A DNA stretch of 64,000 nucleotides from Pseudoduganella lutea (GTDB lineage: Bacteria > Pseudomonadota > Gammaproteobacteria > Burkholderiales > Burkholderiaceae_D): assembly GCF_004209755.1 (NCBI RefSeq), contig NZ_CP035913.1:5146001-5210000 (forward strand). Reading direction: 5' to 3'. The translations under genes and the position numbers were made by a program. Below, piece by piece: positions 53,285-62,804 of this stretch. Position 1 is the stretch's first letter; each line of letters begins with the position of its first letter. A model generated the notes under the pieces. That model saw nothing but the letters and a program-made list of their open reading frames with translations. It was not told where the DNA came from and searched no databases.

Positions 53285-55501
53285 TCAGCGGCCGCCGGCC
53301 GCGAACTCGCGCGCCGACAGGCGCACCTTGACGGTCGCCACCGGCGCATCGGCCGCTTCGGCGAGGATCACCGTGTACTCGCCGGCGGCGATCTTCCACT
53401 TGCCGCTGGCGCTGTCGAAGACGGCCAGCGTGCGCGGGTCGATGGCAACGCGGCTGGCGCGGCGTTCGCCGGCCCCCAGCGCCAGCTTGTCCCAGCCGCC
53501 CAGGCGCTTCGGCGCCTCCCAGCCGGCACCGGCCTTGCTCACGTAGACCTGCGGCACCGCCTTGCCGGCGCGCTTGCCGTCGTTGGTCACGCTGAACGAC
53601 ACGTCGATCGTGCCATCCTTTGCCGCCGCCGCCAGGCCGGCGTACTTGAACGAGGTGTACGACAGGCCATGGCCAAAGGCAAACAGCGGCTTGAGGCCTT
53701 TCTTGTCGAACCACTTGTAGCCGACCGCCGCGCCTTCGATGTCGTAGTCGGTCGTGAAGCGGCTCCCTTCCGGCAGGCCGGTACCGTCCACCACGGGGCG
53801 CGGCAACTGGTCCACCGAGGTCGGGAAGGTGGCCGGCAGGCGGCCGGAGGCATCCACCTCGCCGGTCAGCACGCGGGCGATCGCCTCGCCGCCGCTGCTG
53901 CCCGGGTACCAGGCCTGCACCACCGCGTCGACCTTGTCCAGCCACGGCATGGTGACCGGCGAACCGGTTTCCAGCACCACCACGACAGGCTTGCCGGCGG
54001 CCGCCACGGCGGCGATCACCGCGTCCTGGCCGCCGGGCAGCGACAGGTCGGGCTGGTCGATGCTCTCGGCGGTCCACTGCGTCGCGAAGACCAGGGACAG
54101 GTCGCTGGCCGCGGCCAGCCGGGCGGCCGCGGCCGTATCCTTGCCATCGTGATAGACGATCTTCGCATTCAGGCGCTTCGCCAGCGCCTGCATCGGCGAG
54201 GAGGGCAGGTAGACGATCGGGCCGGGGAACGTTTTCGGGCCTTCGTTGGGCACCGGCGAGCCGCCGATCGGGTACACCTGCGAGGAACCGCCGCCCGACA
54301 GCACGCCCACGTCGGCATGGCCGCCGATGATGGCGATGGTGCGATGCGCGCCGGCCAGCGGCAGCACGCCGTTGCGGTTCTTCAGCAGCACGATGCCTTC
54401 CTCGGCGGCCTGCCGGGAAACCTGCGCATCCGCGGCGAAATCGATCTTTTCCGGTTCAACCCGCACCGGGTGTTCCATCACGCCGTTGGCATACATGGCG
54501 CGCAGGATGCGCTGCACCATGTCGTCGAGCCGGGCCTGCGGCACGTGGCCGTTTTCCACCGCTTCCTTCAGTGCCCCGTTGAAGTACGGCGACTGGTCGA
54601 ACGGCCAGCCGGACTGCTGGTCCAAGCCGGACAGCGCGGCCGGAATGGTCGAGTGAACGGCGCCCCAGTCGGACATCACGTAGCCCTTGTAGCCCCAGTC
54701 GCGCTTGAGCACCTTGTTGAGCAGGTAGTCGTTCTCGCAGGCGTAGGCATTATTGACCAGGTTGTAGGCGCACATAACGGAACCCGGATCGCCCCGTTCG
54801 ATGGCAACCTGGAAGGCCAGCAGGTCGGACATGCGGCCCGCCGCGTCGCCGATCTTGACGTTCACCTTGAAGCGGCCCGTCTCCTGGTCGTTGTAGGCGA
54901 AGTGCTTGACGGTGGCGAGCACGTGGTTGGACTGGATGCCGCGGATCTGCTCGCCCGCGATGACGCCGCTCAGCAGCGGATCCTCGCCCGCGTATTCGAA
55001 GTTGCGGCCGTTGCGCGGCTCGCGCTGCAGGTTGACGCCGCCGGCCAGCATCACGTTGTGGCCGGACAGGCGCGCCTGCTTGCCGATCATGGCGCCGCCC
55101 GCGTAGCTGAGCGCCGGGTTCCAGCTGGCCGCCGTGGCGATGCCCGCCGGCAGGGCCGTGCGCTGGCGCGGCGAGGGATTCGGCTGCGAGGCGACACCGG
55201 TGCCGGCATCCGTCAACTGCTGGTGCGGGATGCCCAGGCGTTCCACGCCCGGGATAAAGCCGGCAGTGAACGGCACGCCTTCCTTCGGCTTCGCCGTGCC
55301 CTTGAAATCGGTGGAGAAGTAGCCGAACACGGTCTGGATCTTTTCATCCAGCGTCATCGCGGCCACCGTGGCGCGGGCGCGCTGGTCGGGATCCGTCTTG
55401 CGGCCATCGGCGGCGGCATCGGCCGCCATGGCCTGCGCCGCCGAGGCGATAAGGGTCAATGCCAGGGCGGCGTGCTTCATGTCGATGCTGAGTTGTCTCA
55501 T
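53285..55501 (-). CDS. GH3 beta-glucosidase, periplasmic
   Basis: A 738-residue exported glycosidase (signal peptide 1-26, AQAMA|A). The GH3 N-terminal barrel has the nucleophile Asp278 in VMSDWGAVHS and the VKHFAYNDQE motif. The alpha/beta C-terminal domain follows (AAEEGIVLLKN...LPL). A fibronectin-like domain comes last, beginning after FAFGHGLSYTSF. It should convert cellobiose and short cello-oligosaccharides to glucose, complementing GH6. It is divergent from the TonB receptor; two LacI-type palindromes lie in the 495-bp gap between them. Confidence 0.93.
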   Translation of the reverse strand: MRQLSIDMKHAALALTLIASAAQAMAADAAADGRKTDPDQRARATVAAMTLDEKIQTVFGYFSTDFKGTAKPKEGVPFTAGFIPGVERLGIPHQQLTDAGTGVASQPNPSPRQRTALPAGIATAASWNPALSYAGGAMIGKQARLSGHNVMLAGGVNLQREPRNGRNFEYAGEDPLLSGVIAGEQIRGIQSNHVLATVKHFAYNDQETGRFKVNVKIGDAAGRMSDLLAFQVAIERGDPGSVMCAYNLVNNAYACENDYLLNKVLKRDWGYKGYVMSDWGAVHSTIPAALSGLDQQSGWPFDQSPYFNGALKEAVENGHVPQARLDDMVQRILRAMYANGVMEHPVRVEPEKIDFAADAQVSRQAAEEGIVLLKNRNGVLPLAGAHRTIAIIGGHADVGVLSGGGSSQVYPIGGSPVPNEGPKTFPGPIVYLPSSPMQALAKRLNAKIVYHDGKDTAAAARLAAASDLSLVFATQWTAESIDQPDLSLPGGQDAVIAAVAAAGKPVVVVLETGSPVTMPWLDKVDAVVQAWYPGSSGGEAIARVLTGEVDASGRLPATFPTSVDQLPRPVVDGTGLPEGSRFTTDYDIEGAAVGYKWFDKKGLKPLFAFGHGLSYTSFKYAGLAAAAKDGTIDVSFSVTNDGKRAGKAVPQVYVSKAGAGWEAPKRLGGWDKLALGAGERRASRVAIDPRTLAVFDSASGKWKIAAGEYTVILAEAADAPVATVKVRLSAREFAAGGR

Positions 55502-55640
55502 CCGTTACTTTCTTGTCGTTGTTGAAAACACGTCACACGCGCGCGCAGTCCTGATTCCTGGCCTGCGAACGGCGCCTGTCTCGTTGTCCCGGCCCGCCGG
55601 AAACTTGTGTGAAGTGACGTCTATGCACGTGATAAATCAT

Positions 55641-55655
55641 CTGAAAACGATTTCA
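55641..55655. promoter_or_regulatory. LacI-type operator, proximal to GH3
   Basis: CTGAAAACGATTTCA has the dyad TGAAA-N4-TTTCA. It lies 140 bp upstream of the GH3 start in the divergent 55502-55996 region. The same 15 bases recur at 55904. Confidence 0.65.
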
Positions 55656-55903
55656 TCGCATGTTCGTCATCGTTTGCTGCGAAGTCAAGGGTCTCGTAGG
55701 AAGTATCCGAAAAATCACCCGGAATTCGTATCTTTACTACGTTTAGTGCAACACACTAAACAAAATTGTTGACGGAACTTCACGGTTCCCGGTAAGTTTC
55801 GCCTCCTGAATTTGTTTTCATAAGCGCGTTGGTGAAATTCCCACCGCGTTGCCCGATGCATCCAATGCCCGAAGCCAACCCTTCGGGTTTTCTTTGCCGG
55901 CGT

Positions 55904-55919
55904 CTGAAAACGATTTCAG
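55904..55919. promoter_or_regulatory. LacI-type operator, proximal to TonB receptor
   Basis: CTGAAAACGATTTCAG extends the dyad to CTGAAA-N4-TTTCAG. It lies 77 bp before the receptor ATG. The shape fits operators of LacI-family sugar regulators. The rest of the 495-bp gap shows no gene, only this pair. Confidence 0.7.
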
Positions 55920-55996
55920 AGACCTGCGGCGTGCGGCAACGCGGCGCCAGAAAGCGGGCATCGACCCAACAAAAATTACTCTGCATCGGAGACAGA

Positions 55997-58900
55997 ATGA
56001 ATCACTTCAAGAAGACCGCGATGGCCATCGCGGTATCCCATATCGCCGCCCTGACGGCCGGCGCCGCGCTGGCCCAGTCGACCGGCTCGTCCACGGAAGG
56101 CACGGCGAATGCGAATGCCAGCGTCGTGGTGGTCTCGGGCCAGCGCGCCGCGCTGCAGTCGGCCCAGAAGATCAAGCAGGATGCCGACGAAGTCGTCGAC
56201 TCGATCAATGCCGAAGACATCGGCAAGCTGCCCGACCGCTCCGTGACGGAAGTGCTGCAACGCGTGGTCGGCGTAACGATCGACCGCAGCATGGCCGGCG
56301 ACCCGCAGCACTATGCGGTGGAAGGATCGGGCGTGGCGATCCGCGGCTTGAACTACGTGCGTTCCGAGTTGAACGGCCGCGACTCGTTCTCCGCCAACGG
56401 CGCCCGTTCCCTCAGCTTCGAAGACGTGCCGCCCGAGCTGATGGCCGGCGTGGACGTGTACAAGAATCCGTCGGCGGAGCAGATCGAAGGCGCGATCAGC
56501 GGCCTGGTCAACCTGCGCACGGCCATGCCGTTCGACTTCAAGGGTTTCAAGGGATCGGTCTCGGGGCAGATGTCGTACTCCACGCTGCGCGAGGGCAAGC
56601 CCACGCCGTCGACGTCGCTGCTGCTGTCGGACCGCTGGAAGACGCGCTTCGGCGAGTTCGGCCTGCTCGTCGACTTCGCCAGGTCGCAGAGCGACACCCG
56701 CACCGACAACTTCCAGATCGAGCCCTACTACCCGCGTGACAACCTGGTGCCCGGCCGCACCGTGTGGGTGCCGACCGGCGTTACATGGCGCACGATGGAA
56801 TTCGAGCGCGAGCGCAAGGGCCAGTACGCCGCGGCGCAGTGGCGACCGAACCGCGACCTGTCCACGTCGCTGACGTATTTCAAGTCCAGCTACGAGAACA
56901 GCTGGAGCGAGCAGGCGATGCTGATGAAGCACACCACGCCGTATGCGATCCAGGTGGCCAACGGGGTCTACGATGCGAACGGCGCCCTGCTGTCCGGCAC
57001 GCTGTCGGACCCGGAACACGGCGGCATCAACCTGAATCCGGACCGCCGCGTGTCCAGCCGCAATTCGTCGACCACCGACATCGCCTGGAATGTGCAGTGG
57101 CGCGTGAACCAGGACTGGACCATCCGCAACGACGTGCAGCGCATCCGCGCCAAGACCGGTTCGCTGGACTCCGATGTCGCCACCGGCATGCTGCTGCAGA
57201 AGCAGGGCATCGACCTGACGACCAAGCTGCCGACCTTGCACTTCGACGATGCGGACCGCGCCGCCATCGCCAATCCGAACAATTACTACTGGGCCTACAC
57301 GATGGAACACCTGGACCGCTCGACGGCCAGCAACAACGTGTGGAAGACCGACGTGCAGTACAACTTCGATCACGCGATCCTGCGCGACGTGCGTTTCGGC
57401 GTGCGCTTCACCGACCGCAAGTCGCTGACGCAGAACTCGAACCCCAGCTACAACTGGCAGGCCATCACGCAGCCCTACATGCTGGGCTGGAACATCCCCA
57501 CGCTGGCCTACCTGGGCGATCCCCGCTTCAACAACGAGGTGCGCGTCCACCCGTTCAACAACTTCTTCAACGGCGATGCATCGGTGCCGGCGGCGGTGTT
57601 CCCCAGCGACAGCCTGGCGCGCGGTTATCCCGACAGTTACGCGACGCTGCACAGCTACCACACCATCCTGTGCGAACAGCAGGCGGCAACCCAGGGCTGG
57701 GGCACATGCGACCCGTGGAAGCGCGCCACGTTCGGCACCGATCCGGCGGAAATCAACGACGTGGCCGAGAAGACCAAGGCCTTCTATACGCAGCTGCGCT
57801 TCGGCTTCGATGACCTGAAGTACCCGGTGGACGGCAATATCGGCGTGCGCTACGTGAAGACCGACATGCGCGCCGCCGGCTACACCGTGTTCACGCCGAA
57901 CGTGGTGGCCATTCCGCCGGGCGCCGCCGTGACGGGGGTGCCGGTCCCGGACATCAAGGCGTTCTCGCGGCAGGCCGACTTCGAGCATGCGTACAGCAAC
58001 GTGTTGCCCAGCCTGAACCTGCGGCTGAAGGGCACGGGCGGCTGGCAATTCCGCCTGGCGCTGGCGAAGGCCATGTCGCGGCCCGACTTCGGCCGGCTGC
58101 AGGCCTACAACCGGCTGTCGCAGCAGGTCAACAGCAGCGTCAATCCGGCCACCGGCGCGGTCAATATCGACAGCGTCAGCCTGACCGGCGAAGCTTCCGG
58201 CAATCCGATGCTCAAGCCGACCATGTCGACCCAGCTGGACGTGACCGCCGAGTGGTATTTCGCGCCCGGCGGCTCGTTCACGGTGGCCCTGTTCAACAAG
58301 CGCCTGAAGGACATCGTCGTCGACCAGATGGTCAACGTCGAATTGCCCGACACGGCGGGGGCGATGCACCGCTTCGCCACCACATCGCCGGTCAACGGCG
58401 CGAAGGGCCATGCCCGCGGCTTCGAACTGGCCTACCAGCAGTACTACGACAACGTGCCGAACTGGCTGAAGGGCATCGGCGTGCAGGCCAGCTTCACGTT
58501 CGTCGACAGCGCGCGCGACCTGTACAACCCGGTGTATTCGGAATACTGCAGCGGCAGCGCCGACGGCGCCGCCAACCTGAACCTGAACATCAACGGCTGC
58601 GACACGGATGGCCGCGTGTTCGGCAACCTGCCGCTGCAGGGCCTGTCGCGCCAGAGCGCCAACCTGTCGCTGATGTACGACCGCGGCCCGGTCTCGGCGC
58701 GCGTTGCCTACAACTGGCGTTCGCGCAGCCTGCAGTCGGTCAATGCCTGGGGTGCGCGCGGCACCGACGGCAAGGATACCAACCCGGCCAGCCCGACCTA
58801 CGGCGCCGAGAACCTGGCGTGGGGCCTGCCATTGTGGGCCGAGGCCTATGGCCAGATCGACGCCTCGATCTTCTACAAGTTGACCGAAAAGCTGTCGATC

Positions 58901-59029
58901 GGCCTGGAAGCGCAAAACCTGACCGATGTGAAGTTCCGCCAGACCATGGACCAGCACATCGGCAACATGAACCACACCTGGTTCAAGACGGGGCCGCGCT
59001 ACACGGCGCAGCTGCGTTACGACTTCTGA
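55997..59029 (+). CDS. TonB-dependent receptor (Xanthomonas-type)
   Basis: A 1010-residue outer-membrane transporter. Signal peptide 1-26 (AALA|Q). A short N-terminal segment with VVVVSGQRAALQSAQ precedes the plug domain (VVDSINAEDIGKLPDRSVTE, VAIRGLNYV), then the beta barrel ending in YTAQLRYDF with the C-terminal Phe expected of outer-membrane proteins. The ALQSAQ...IGKLPDRS plug motif marks the family associated with oligosaccharide uptake. Given its neighbours GH6, GH3 and GH26 it probably imports cello- or manno-oligosaccharides. GGAGACAG gives a good ribosome site. A 10-bp perfect hairpin follows the stop, before GH6. Confidence 0.94.
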   Translation: MNHFKKTAMAIAVSHIAALTAGAALAQSTGSSTEGTANANASVVVVSGQRAALQSAQKIKQDADEVVDSINAEDIGKLPDRSVTEVLQRVVGVTIDRSMAGDPQHYAVEGSGVAIRGLNYVRSELNGRDSFSANGARSLSFEDVPPELMAGVDVYKNPSAEQIEGAISGLVNLRTAMPFDFKGFKGSVSGQMSYSTLREGKPTPSTSLLLSDRWKTRFGEFGLLVDFARSQSDTRTDNFQIEPYYPRDNLVPGRTVWVPTGVTWRTMEFERERKGQYAAAQWRPNRDLSTSLTYFKSSYENSWSEQAMLMKHTTPYAIQVANGVYDANGALLSGTLSDPEHGGINLNPDRRVSSRNSSTTDIAWNVQWRVNQDWTIRNDVQRIRAKTGSLDSDVATGMLLQKQGIDLTTKLPTLHFDDADRAAIANPNNYYWAYTMEHLDRSTASNNVWKTDVQYNFDHAILRDVRFGVRFTDRKSLTQNSNPSYNWQAITQPYMLGWNIPTLAYLGDPRFNNEVRVHPFNNFFNGDASVPAAVFPSDSLARGYPDSYATLHSYHTILCEQQAATQGWGTCDPWKRATFGTDPAEINDVAEKTKAFYTQLRFGFDDLKYPVDGNIGVRYVKTDMRAAGYTVFTPNVVAIPPGAAVTGVPVPDIKAFSRQADFEHAYSNVLPSLNLRLKGTGGWQFRLALAKAMSRPDFGRLQAYNRLSQQVNSSVNPATGAVNIDSVSLTGEASGNPMLKPTMSTQLDVTAEWYFAPGGSFTVALFNKRLKDIVVDQMVNVELPDTAGAMHRFATTSPVNGAKGHARGFELAYQQYYDNVPNWLKGIGVQASFTFVDSARDLYNPVYSEYCSGSADGAANLNLNINGCDTDGRVFGNLPLQGLSRQSANLSLMYDRGPVSARVAYNWRSRSLQSVNAWGARGTDGKDTNPASPTYGAENLAWGLPLWAEAYGQIDASIFYKLTEKLSIGLEAQNLTDVKFRQTMDQHIGNMNHTWFKTGPRYTAQLRYDF

Positions 59030-59048
59030 TCCAGCGGGTGTTGCACGA

Positions 59049-59072
59049 CAGGCCGGCCATCTGGCCGGCCTG
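59049..59072 (+). terminator. 10-bp perfect hairpin between receptor and GH6
   Basis: CAGGCCGGCC and GGCCGGCCTG pair fully around ATCT. There is no T-tract. It could reduce GH6 expression relative to the receptor or stabilise the receptor mRNA. Confidence 0.6.
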
Positions 59073-59120
59073 AATGGAGACGCAGTACCGCAGTACATAA
59101 CATAACGACAGGAGAAATCC

Positions 59121-60380
59121 ATGATGCATACCGTATTCCGGCCAGCCCTGGCCACGCTCGTCCTGCTTGCCAGCGGTGCCGCCAGCGCCGCGCCTACCTG
59201 CGCCGCAACGTATGCCACGCGCGACGACTGGGCCAACGGCTTCGTCGTCGACATCGTCGTCACCAATACCGGCAGCGGTACCGTCAGCGGCTGGAACGTC
59301 ACGTGGGACTATGGCAGCCCGGTCTCGCTGGCCAGTGCCCCGTGGGGCGCGCGGGTGGCCGTCGCAGGCGGCCGGATAACAGCCAGCGACGATGGCGGGC
59401 GTCCAACGATCGAGCCTGGCGCCAGTGTCGGCTTTGGCCTGCCGCTGGCGTATGCCGGCGCGCGGCCGGTCCCCGGCAGGATCACGGTCGGCGGCGTCAA
59501 TTGCACGATCCAGGCACCCAGCCCGAACCTGTACAGCGACCCGCAGTCGGCCGCGGCGCGGTGGGTGCGCGACAACGCCGGCGATGGCCGTGCGGCCGAG
59601 ATCGGCCCGCGCATCGCCAGCCAGCCGGCCGCGAAGTGGTTCGGCGGCTGGAGCGGCGACATCGGCAATGCGGTCGGCAGTTATGTCGGCGCGGCCGCCG
59701 CCGCGGGGCGCGTGCCGGTGCTGGTCGCCTACAACATTCCGGCGCGCGATTGCGGCCAGCACAGCGTCGGCGGCGCCGGTTCGGCGGCGGCCTACCAGGA
59801 CTGGATCCGTGCGTTCGCCAACGCGATCGGCCCGCGCGAAGCCGTGGTGGTGCTGGAACCCGATGCGCTGCCGCAGCTCGACTGCCTCGAAGCGGCCGGC
59901 AAGGCAACCCGGCTGCAACTGTTCCGTCACGCGGTGGCCCAGTTCAACGAGCGGGCGCCACGCACGGCGCTGTACATCGACATCGGCAACAGCGACTGGC
60001 TGGAACCGGCCGAGGCGGCGTCGCGCCTGCTCCAGGCCGGCGTCGCCAATGCCGAGGGCTTCGCGCTGAACGTGTCGAATTACCGTACCGATGCGGAAAG
60101 CAATCCGTATGGCATCGCGGTGAGCAACGCGCTGCAGCAGCAGGCCGGCTTGGGCAAGCCGTTCGTCGTCGATACCAGCCGCAATGGCGCGGGGCCGGAC
60201 GGCCGCGAATGGTGCGACCCGGCGGGCCGCAAGATTGGTGTGCCGCCGCGCGTGAACGCGGTGGGCAGCCAGCCCGCCATGACGCTGTGGGTCAAGGCGC
60301 CCGGCGAAGCCGACGGTTGCGCGGCGGCGGCGGGTACCTTCCTGCCGGAGATGGCCTACAAGATGATCCACGGGTATTGA
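59121..60380 (+). CDS. Secreted CBM2-GH6 cellulase
   Basis: A 419-residue cellulase. Signal peptide 1-24 (SAA|P). An N-terminal CBM2-type cellulose-binding module follows (Cys27 to Cys128; conserved WNVTW). The GH6 catalytic domain (~135-419) has VLVAYNIPARDCG with Asp210 and VVVLEPDALPQLDC with the proton donor Asp248. DTSRNG, CDPAGRKIG and LWVKAPGEADG also match GH6. It is an inverting beta-1,4-glucanase, but loop details needed to tell endo- from exo-action cannot be judged. AGGAGAAATCC precedes the start. It should supply oligosaccharides for the receptor and GH3. Confidence 0.93.
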   Translation: MMHTVFRPALATLVLLASGAASAAPTCAATYATRDDWANGFVVDIVVTNTGSGTVSGWNVTWDYGSPVSLASAPWGARVAVAGGRITASDDGGRPTIEPGASVGFGLPLAYAGARPVPGRITVGGVNCTIQAPSPNLYSDPQSAAARWVRDNAGDGRAAEIGPRIASQPAAKWFGGWSGDIGNAVGSYVGAAAAAGRVPVLVAYNIPARDCGQHSVGGAGSAAAYQDWIRAFANAIGPREAVVVLEPDALPQLDCLEAAGKATRLQLFRHAVAQFNERAPRTALYIDIGNSDWLEPAEAASRLLQAGVANAEGFALNVSNYRTDAESNPYGIAVSNALQQQAGLGKPFVVDTSRNGAGPDGREWCDPAGRKIGVPPRVNAVGSQPAMTLWVKAPGEADGCAAAAGTFLPEMAYKMIHGY

Positions 60381-60422
60381 TGGCCAGCCAGCGCCGCGTG
60401 CCTTGCGGCGGCGCTGGCCATC
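60379..60422 (+). terminator. Long hairpin at the GH6 stop
   Basis: GATGGCCAGC and GCTGGCCATC pair perfectly, with an inner GCCGC/GCGGC stem. It begins inside the stop codon. There is no T-tract. Confidence 0.6.
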
Positions 60423-60537
60423 GCATGGATCCTCCGCAGGGCGGGGCGCGCTTCCGGGCGCACGCCGCCTGTTTTGTCCCGCGCCACCCGCCCGGTCGAG
60501 TACCTCGACTTCTTGACGATTGCCCGCGCCAATACTC

Positions 60538-61550
60538 ATGATCCCGACGTTCTCCACGCCCGACCGCGTTGCCGATCATCCGGCAGGCCCGCGCCTGCTG
60601 GCGCACGTGGGCCGCACGCATGCGCGCTTCGCGCTGGAACCGGGACCGGGCCGGACAAGCCATGTACACGTCCTGCCATGCCGGGATTACCCGACGCTGG
60701 CGGCGGCACTGCGTGCCTGGCTGGCGCAGGCCGACGTTGCCGCCGCCGCGCCATCGGTACGGCATGGCGCGATCGCGCTCGCCAACCCGGCTACGGGCAA
60801 TGGCGTGCGGATGCCGAACCATCCCTGGGATTTTTCCGTTACCCGGCTGCGCGACGAGTGCGGCGTCGACGTGCTTGCCGTGGTCGACGATTTATCGGCG
60901 CTGGCCCGGGCGTTGCCGCACCTGGTAGACCGCAAGCGGCAGGTGGGAGGAGGCTGCGCCGTTGCCGATACGCCGCTGGGTTTGCTGGGCGCCGGCACGC
61001 GGCTGGGCGTATCCGGCCTGGTCCCCACGGCCGCGGGCTGGACGGCGCTGCGATCGGCAGGCGGCCACGCCAGCTTTTCCCCGTCGATGCAACGGAGATC
61101 GCGATCCTGCGGTTTGCCCGGCGCGAATTCGGTGACGTGTCCGCCGAACGGCTGATGTCCCGCGCCGGCATCGAGCTGATCTACCGCGCCCTGGCGGACC
61201 TGCGGGGCGTGCCTCCCGAAGCACTGCCTTATACCGATATCGTGCACCGCGCACTGCGCGGCAGCTGCCCGCTGTGCGACGAGACTGTCGAGGCGTTCTG
61301 CGGCATGCTGGGCACCGTGGCAGGCAACCTGGCGGTCACGCTGGGCGCGCGCGGTGGCGTGTATATCGGCGGCGCGATCGTGGCGACATTGGGCGATCGC
61401 TTCGACCGGTCTTCGTTCCGCGCGCGCTTCGAGAAGAAGGGCCGTTTCGCGCATTATCTCGGTGCGGTGCCCACGTATGTCATCACTGCCGATGATCCCG
61501 CCTTGATCGGGTTGGCGGCGATCCTCGCGGAACGGCTGGCCGGTCCGTGA
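60538..61550 (+). pseudogene. glk: Glucokinase, frameshifted and decayed
   Basis: Two frames together give a full-length Glk-type glucokinase. The first frame (from ATG 60538) covers the N-terminal ~180 residues (LANPATGNGVRMPNHPWDFS, GLLGAGTRLGVSGL). The homology continues in the frame one base back from TTTTCCCC (61075-61082), with DATEIAILRFARREFGDVS to the end near 61550. One missing C in the C-run explains the shift. Key motifs are also changed: the phosphate loop DxGGTN is HVGRTH; GTGLGVSG is GTRLGVSG; the glucose-binding EGGH is SAGGH. These make a sequencing error alone unlikely. A working glucokinase must lie elsewhere if glucose is used. Confidence 0.8.
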
Positions 61551-61802
61551 TCGCTGGTCGCCGCGCCATCGGGACGGCGACACGGCTCCCATAGCCGGCC
61601 TGGCTAGAACCGGCGTTGTTTCCTGGCATGGATACGCGCCATGCCGGCATCGCGCGAGAGCAGGCAGTCAGCCGCAATCCCGCTGCCCGATCGTTCAGGG
61701 CATTATCACCAAAATGGGAACAGTGAAGCCTTCAATGCCATGTTTATCCTCCAGCGAGTGGCCACTATGATGAACCCATCAACCACTCACCAGGAGCACA
61801 CC

Positions 61803-62771
61803 ATGATCCACCAAGTCATCGCCCGCGAAACCGGCAACCCTTCCGTGATGCGCTACGAAGCCGCCGCCGATATCGGCAATCCCGGCCCGGGCCAGGTCCG
61901 CCTGCGGCACGAGGCGATCGGCGTCAACTTCGTCGACACGCTGTTCCGTTCGGGGGCCTTCAAGGTGCCGCTGCCGCTGGCGATGGGCGTCGAAGGCGCG
62001 GGCGTCGTGGTGCAGGTAGGCGAGGGCGTCACGACTGTGCAGCCGGGCGACCGCGTCGCGTATTTCTTTGCCTTCGGCGCTTACTCGACCGAGCGGCTGA
62101 TCGATGCGCAGCAACTGGTGCGCCTGCCGAAGGAGGTCAGTGCGGAGAGCGCCGCCGCCACATTCACGAAAGGCCTGACGGCCTGGATGATGCTGTTCGG
62201 CGCCCACCAGCTGAAAGCCGGCGAAACGGTGCTCGTGCATGGCGCTGCCGGCGGCGTGGGCTCGATGGTTGCCCGCTGGGCCAGGGCACTGGGTGCCACC
62301 GTGATCGCCACCGCCGGTTCCGCCGCCAAGGCCGCAACCGTGCAGGCGAATGGTGCGCATCACGTGCTGCTGGCGGACGATCCGGCGTTGGCGTCGAAGG
62401 TGCGCGCACTGACCGGCGGGCGCGGCGTGGACGTCGTCTACGAACTGGTGGGCAAGGACACGTTCGCGCAATCGGTGGCGGCGCTGCGCGACGGCGGCCA
62501 CCTCGTCCACGTGGGCAATGCCTCGGGCAGCCCCGTCGTCGACAAGGCCGCGCTGGCGGCACGCGGCATCCGCTATATCCAGCCCAGCACGGGGCAGTAC
62601 GTGGGCGAGCGTGCCAGCCTGGAACGGGCCAGCGCCACGCTGTTCGCCGCGATGCGCGACGGCGTGTTCGGCGATGTGCAGGCGGCCCGTTATCCGCTGG
62701 CCGATGCGGCGCGCGCCCACGAGGACATCGCCGCGCGCCGCCTGTCGGGGCCTGCGATCCTGGTGCCGTAA
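61803..62771 (+). CDS. Quinone oxidoreductase (MDR, zinc-independent)
   Basis: A 322-residue medium-chain dehydrogenase/reductase of the QOR type, reducing quinones or enones with NADPH. It has NFVDTLFRSGAF and GVEGAGVVVQVGEGV in the substrate domain. The cofactor motif is VLVHGAAGGVGSMVARWARALGA, then GVDVVYELVGKDTF. The zinc-ligand Cys residues of alcohol dehydrogenases are absent, as expected for this group. CAGGAGCACACC precedes ATG 61803; the frame continues 54 codons upstream without supporting sequence. The 252-bp gap before it holds nothing I recognise. Confidence 0.9.
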   Translation: MIHQVIARETGNPSVMRYEAAADIGNPGPGQVRLRHEAIGVNFVDTLFRSGAFKVPLPLAMGVEGAGVVVQVGEGVTTVQPGDRVAYFFAFGAYSTERLIDAQQLVRLPKEVSAESAAATFTKGLTAWMMLFGAHQLKAGETVLVHGAAGGVGSMVARWARALGATVIATAGSAAKAATVQANGAHHVLLADDPALASKVRALTGGRGVDVVYELVGKDTFAQSVAALRDGGHLVHVGNASGSPVVDKAALAARGIRYIQPSTGQYVGERASLERASATLFAAMRDGVFGDVQAARYPLADAARAHEDIAARRLSGPAILVP

Positions 62772-62804
62772 TACGTGGCGTAAGAAGTTGCGTAAAGCAC
62801 TACG

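Noticed and set aside
53207..55525. 772-codon open frame antisense to GH3
   Set aside because: Composition is Arg/Gly/His/Ala-rich noise without motifs, and the GH3 gene on the other strand is complete with its catalytic residues and signal peptide.
55976..59302. 1108-codon open frame antisense to the TonB receptor
   Set aside because: A shadow of the receptor codons; no recognisable domain or ribosome site.
61075..61082. Programmed -1 frameshifting at TTTTCCCC in glk
   Set aside because: The zero-frame codons TTT TCC CCG do not form a standard X-XXY-YYZ slippery heptamer, and several active-site motifs are also lost. Decay by a single-base loss explains it better.
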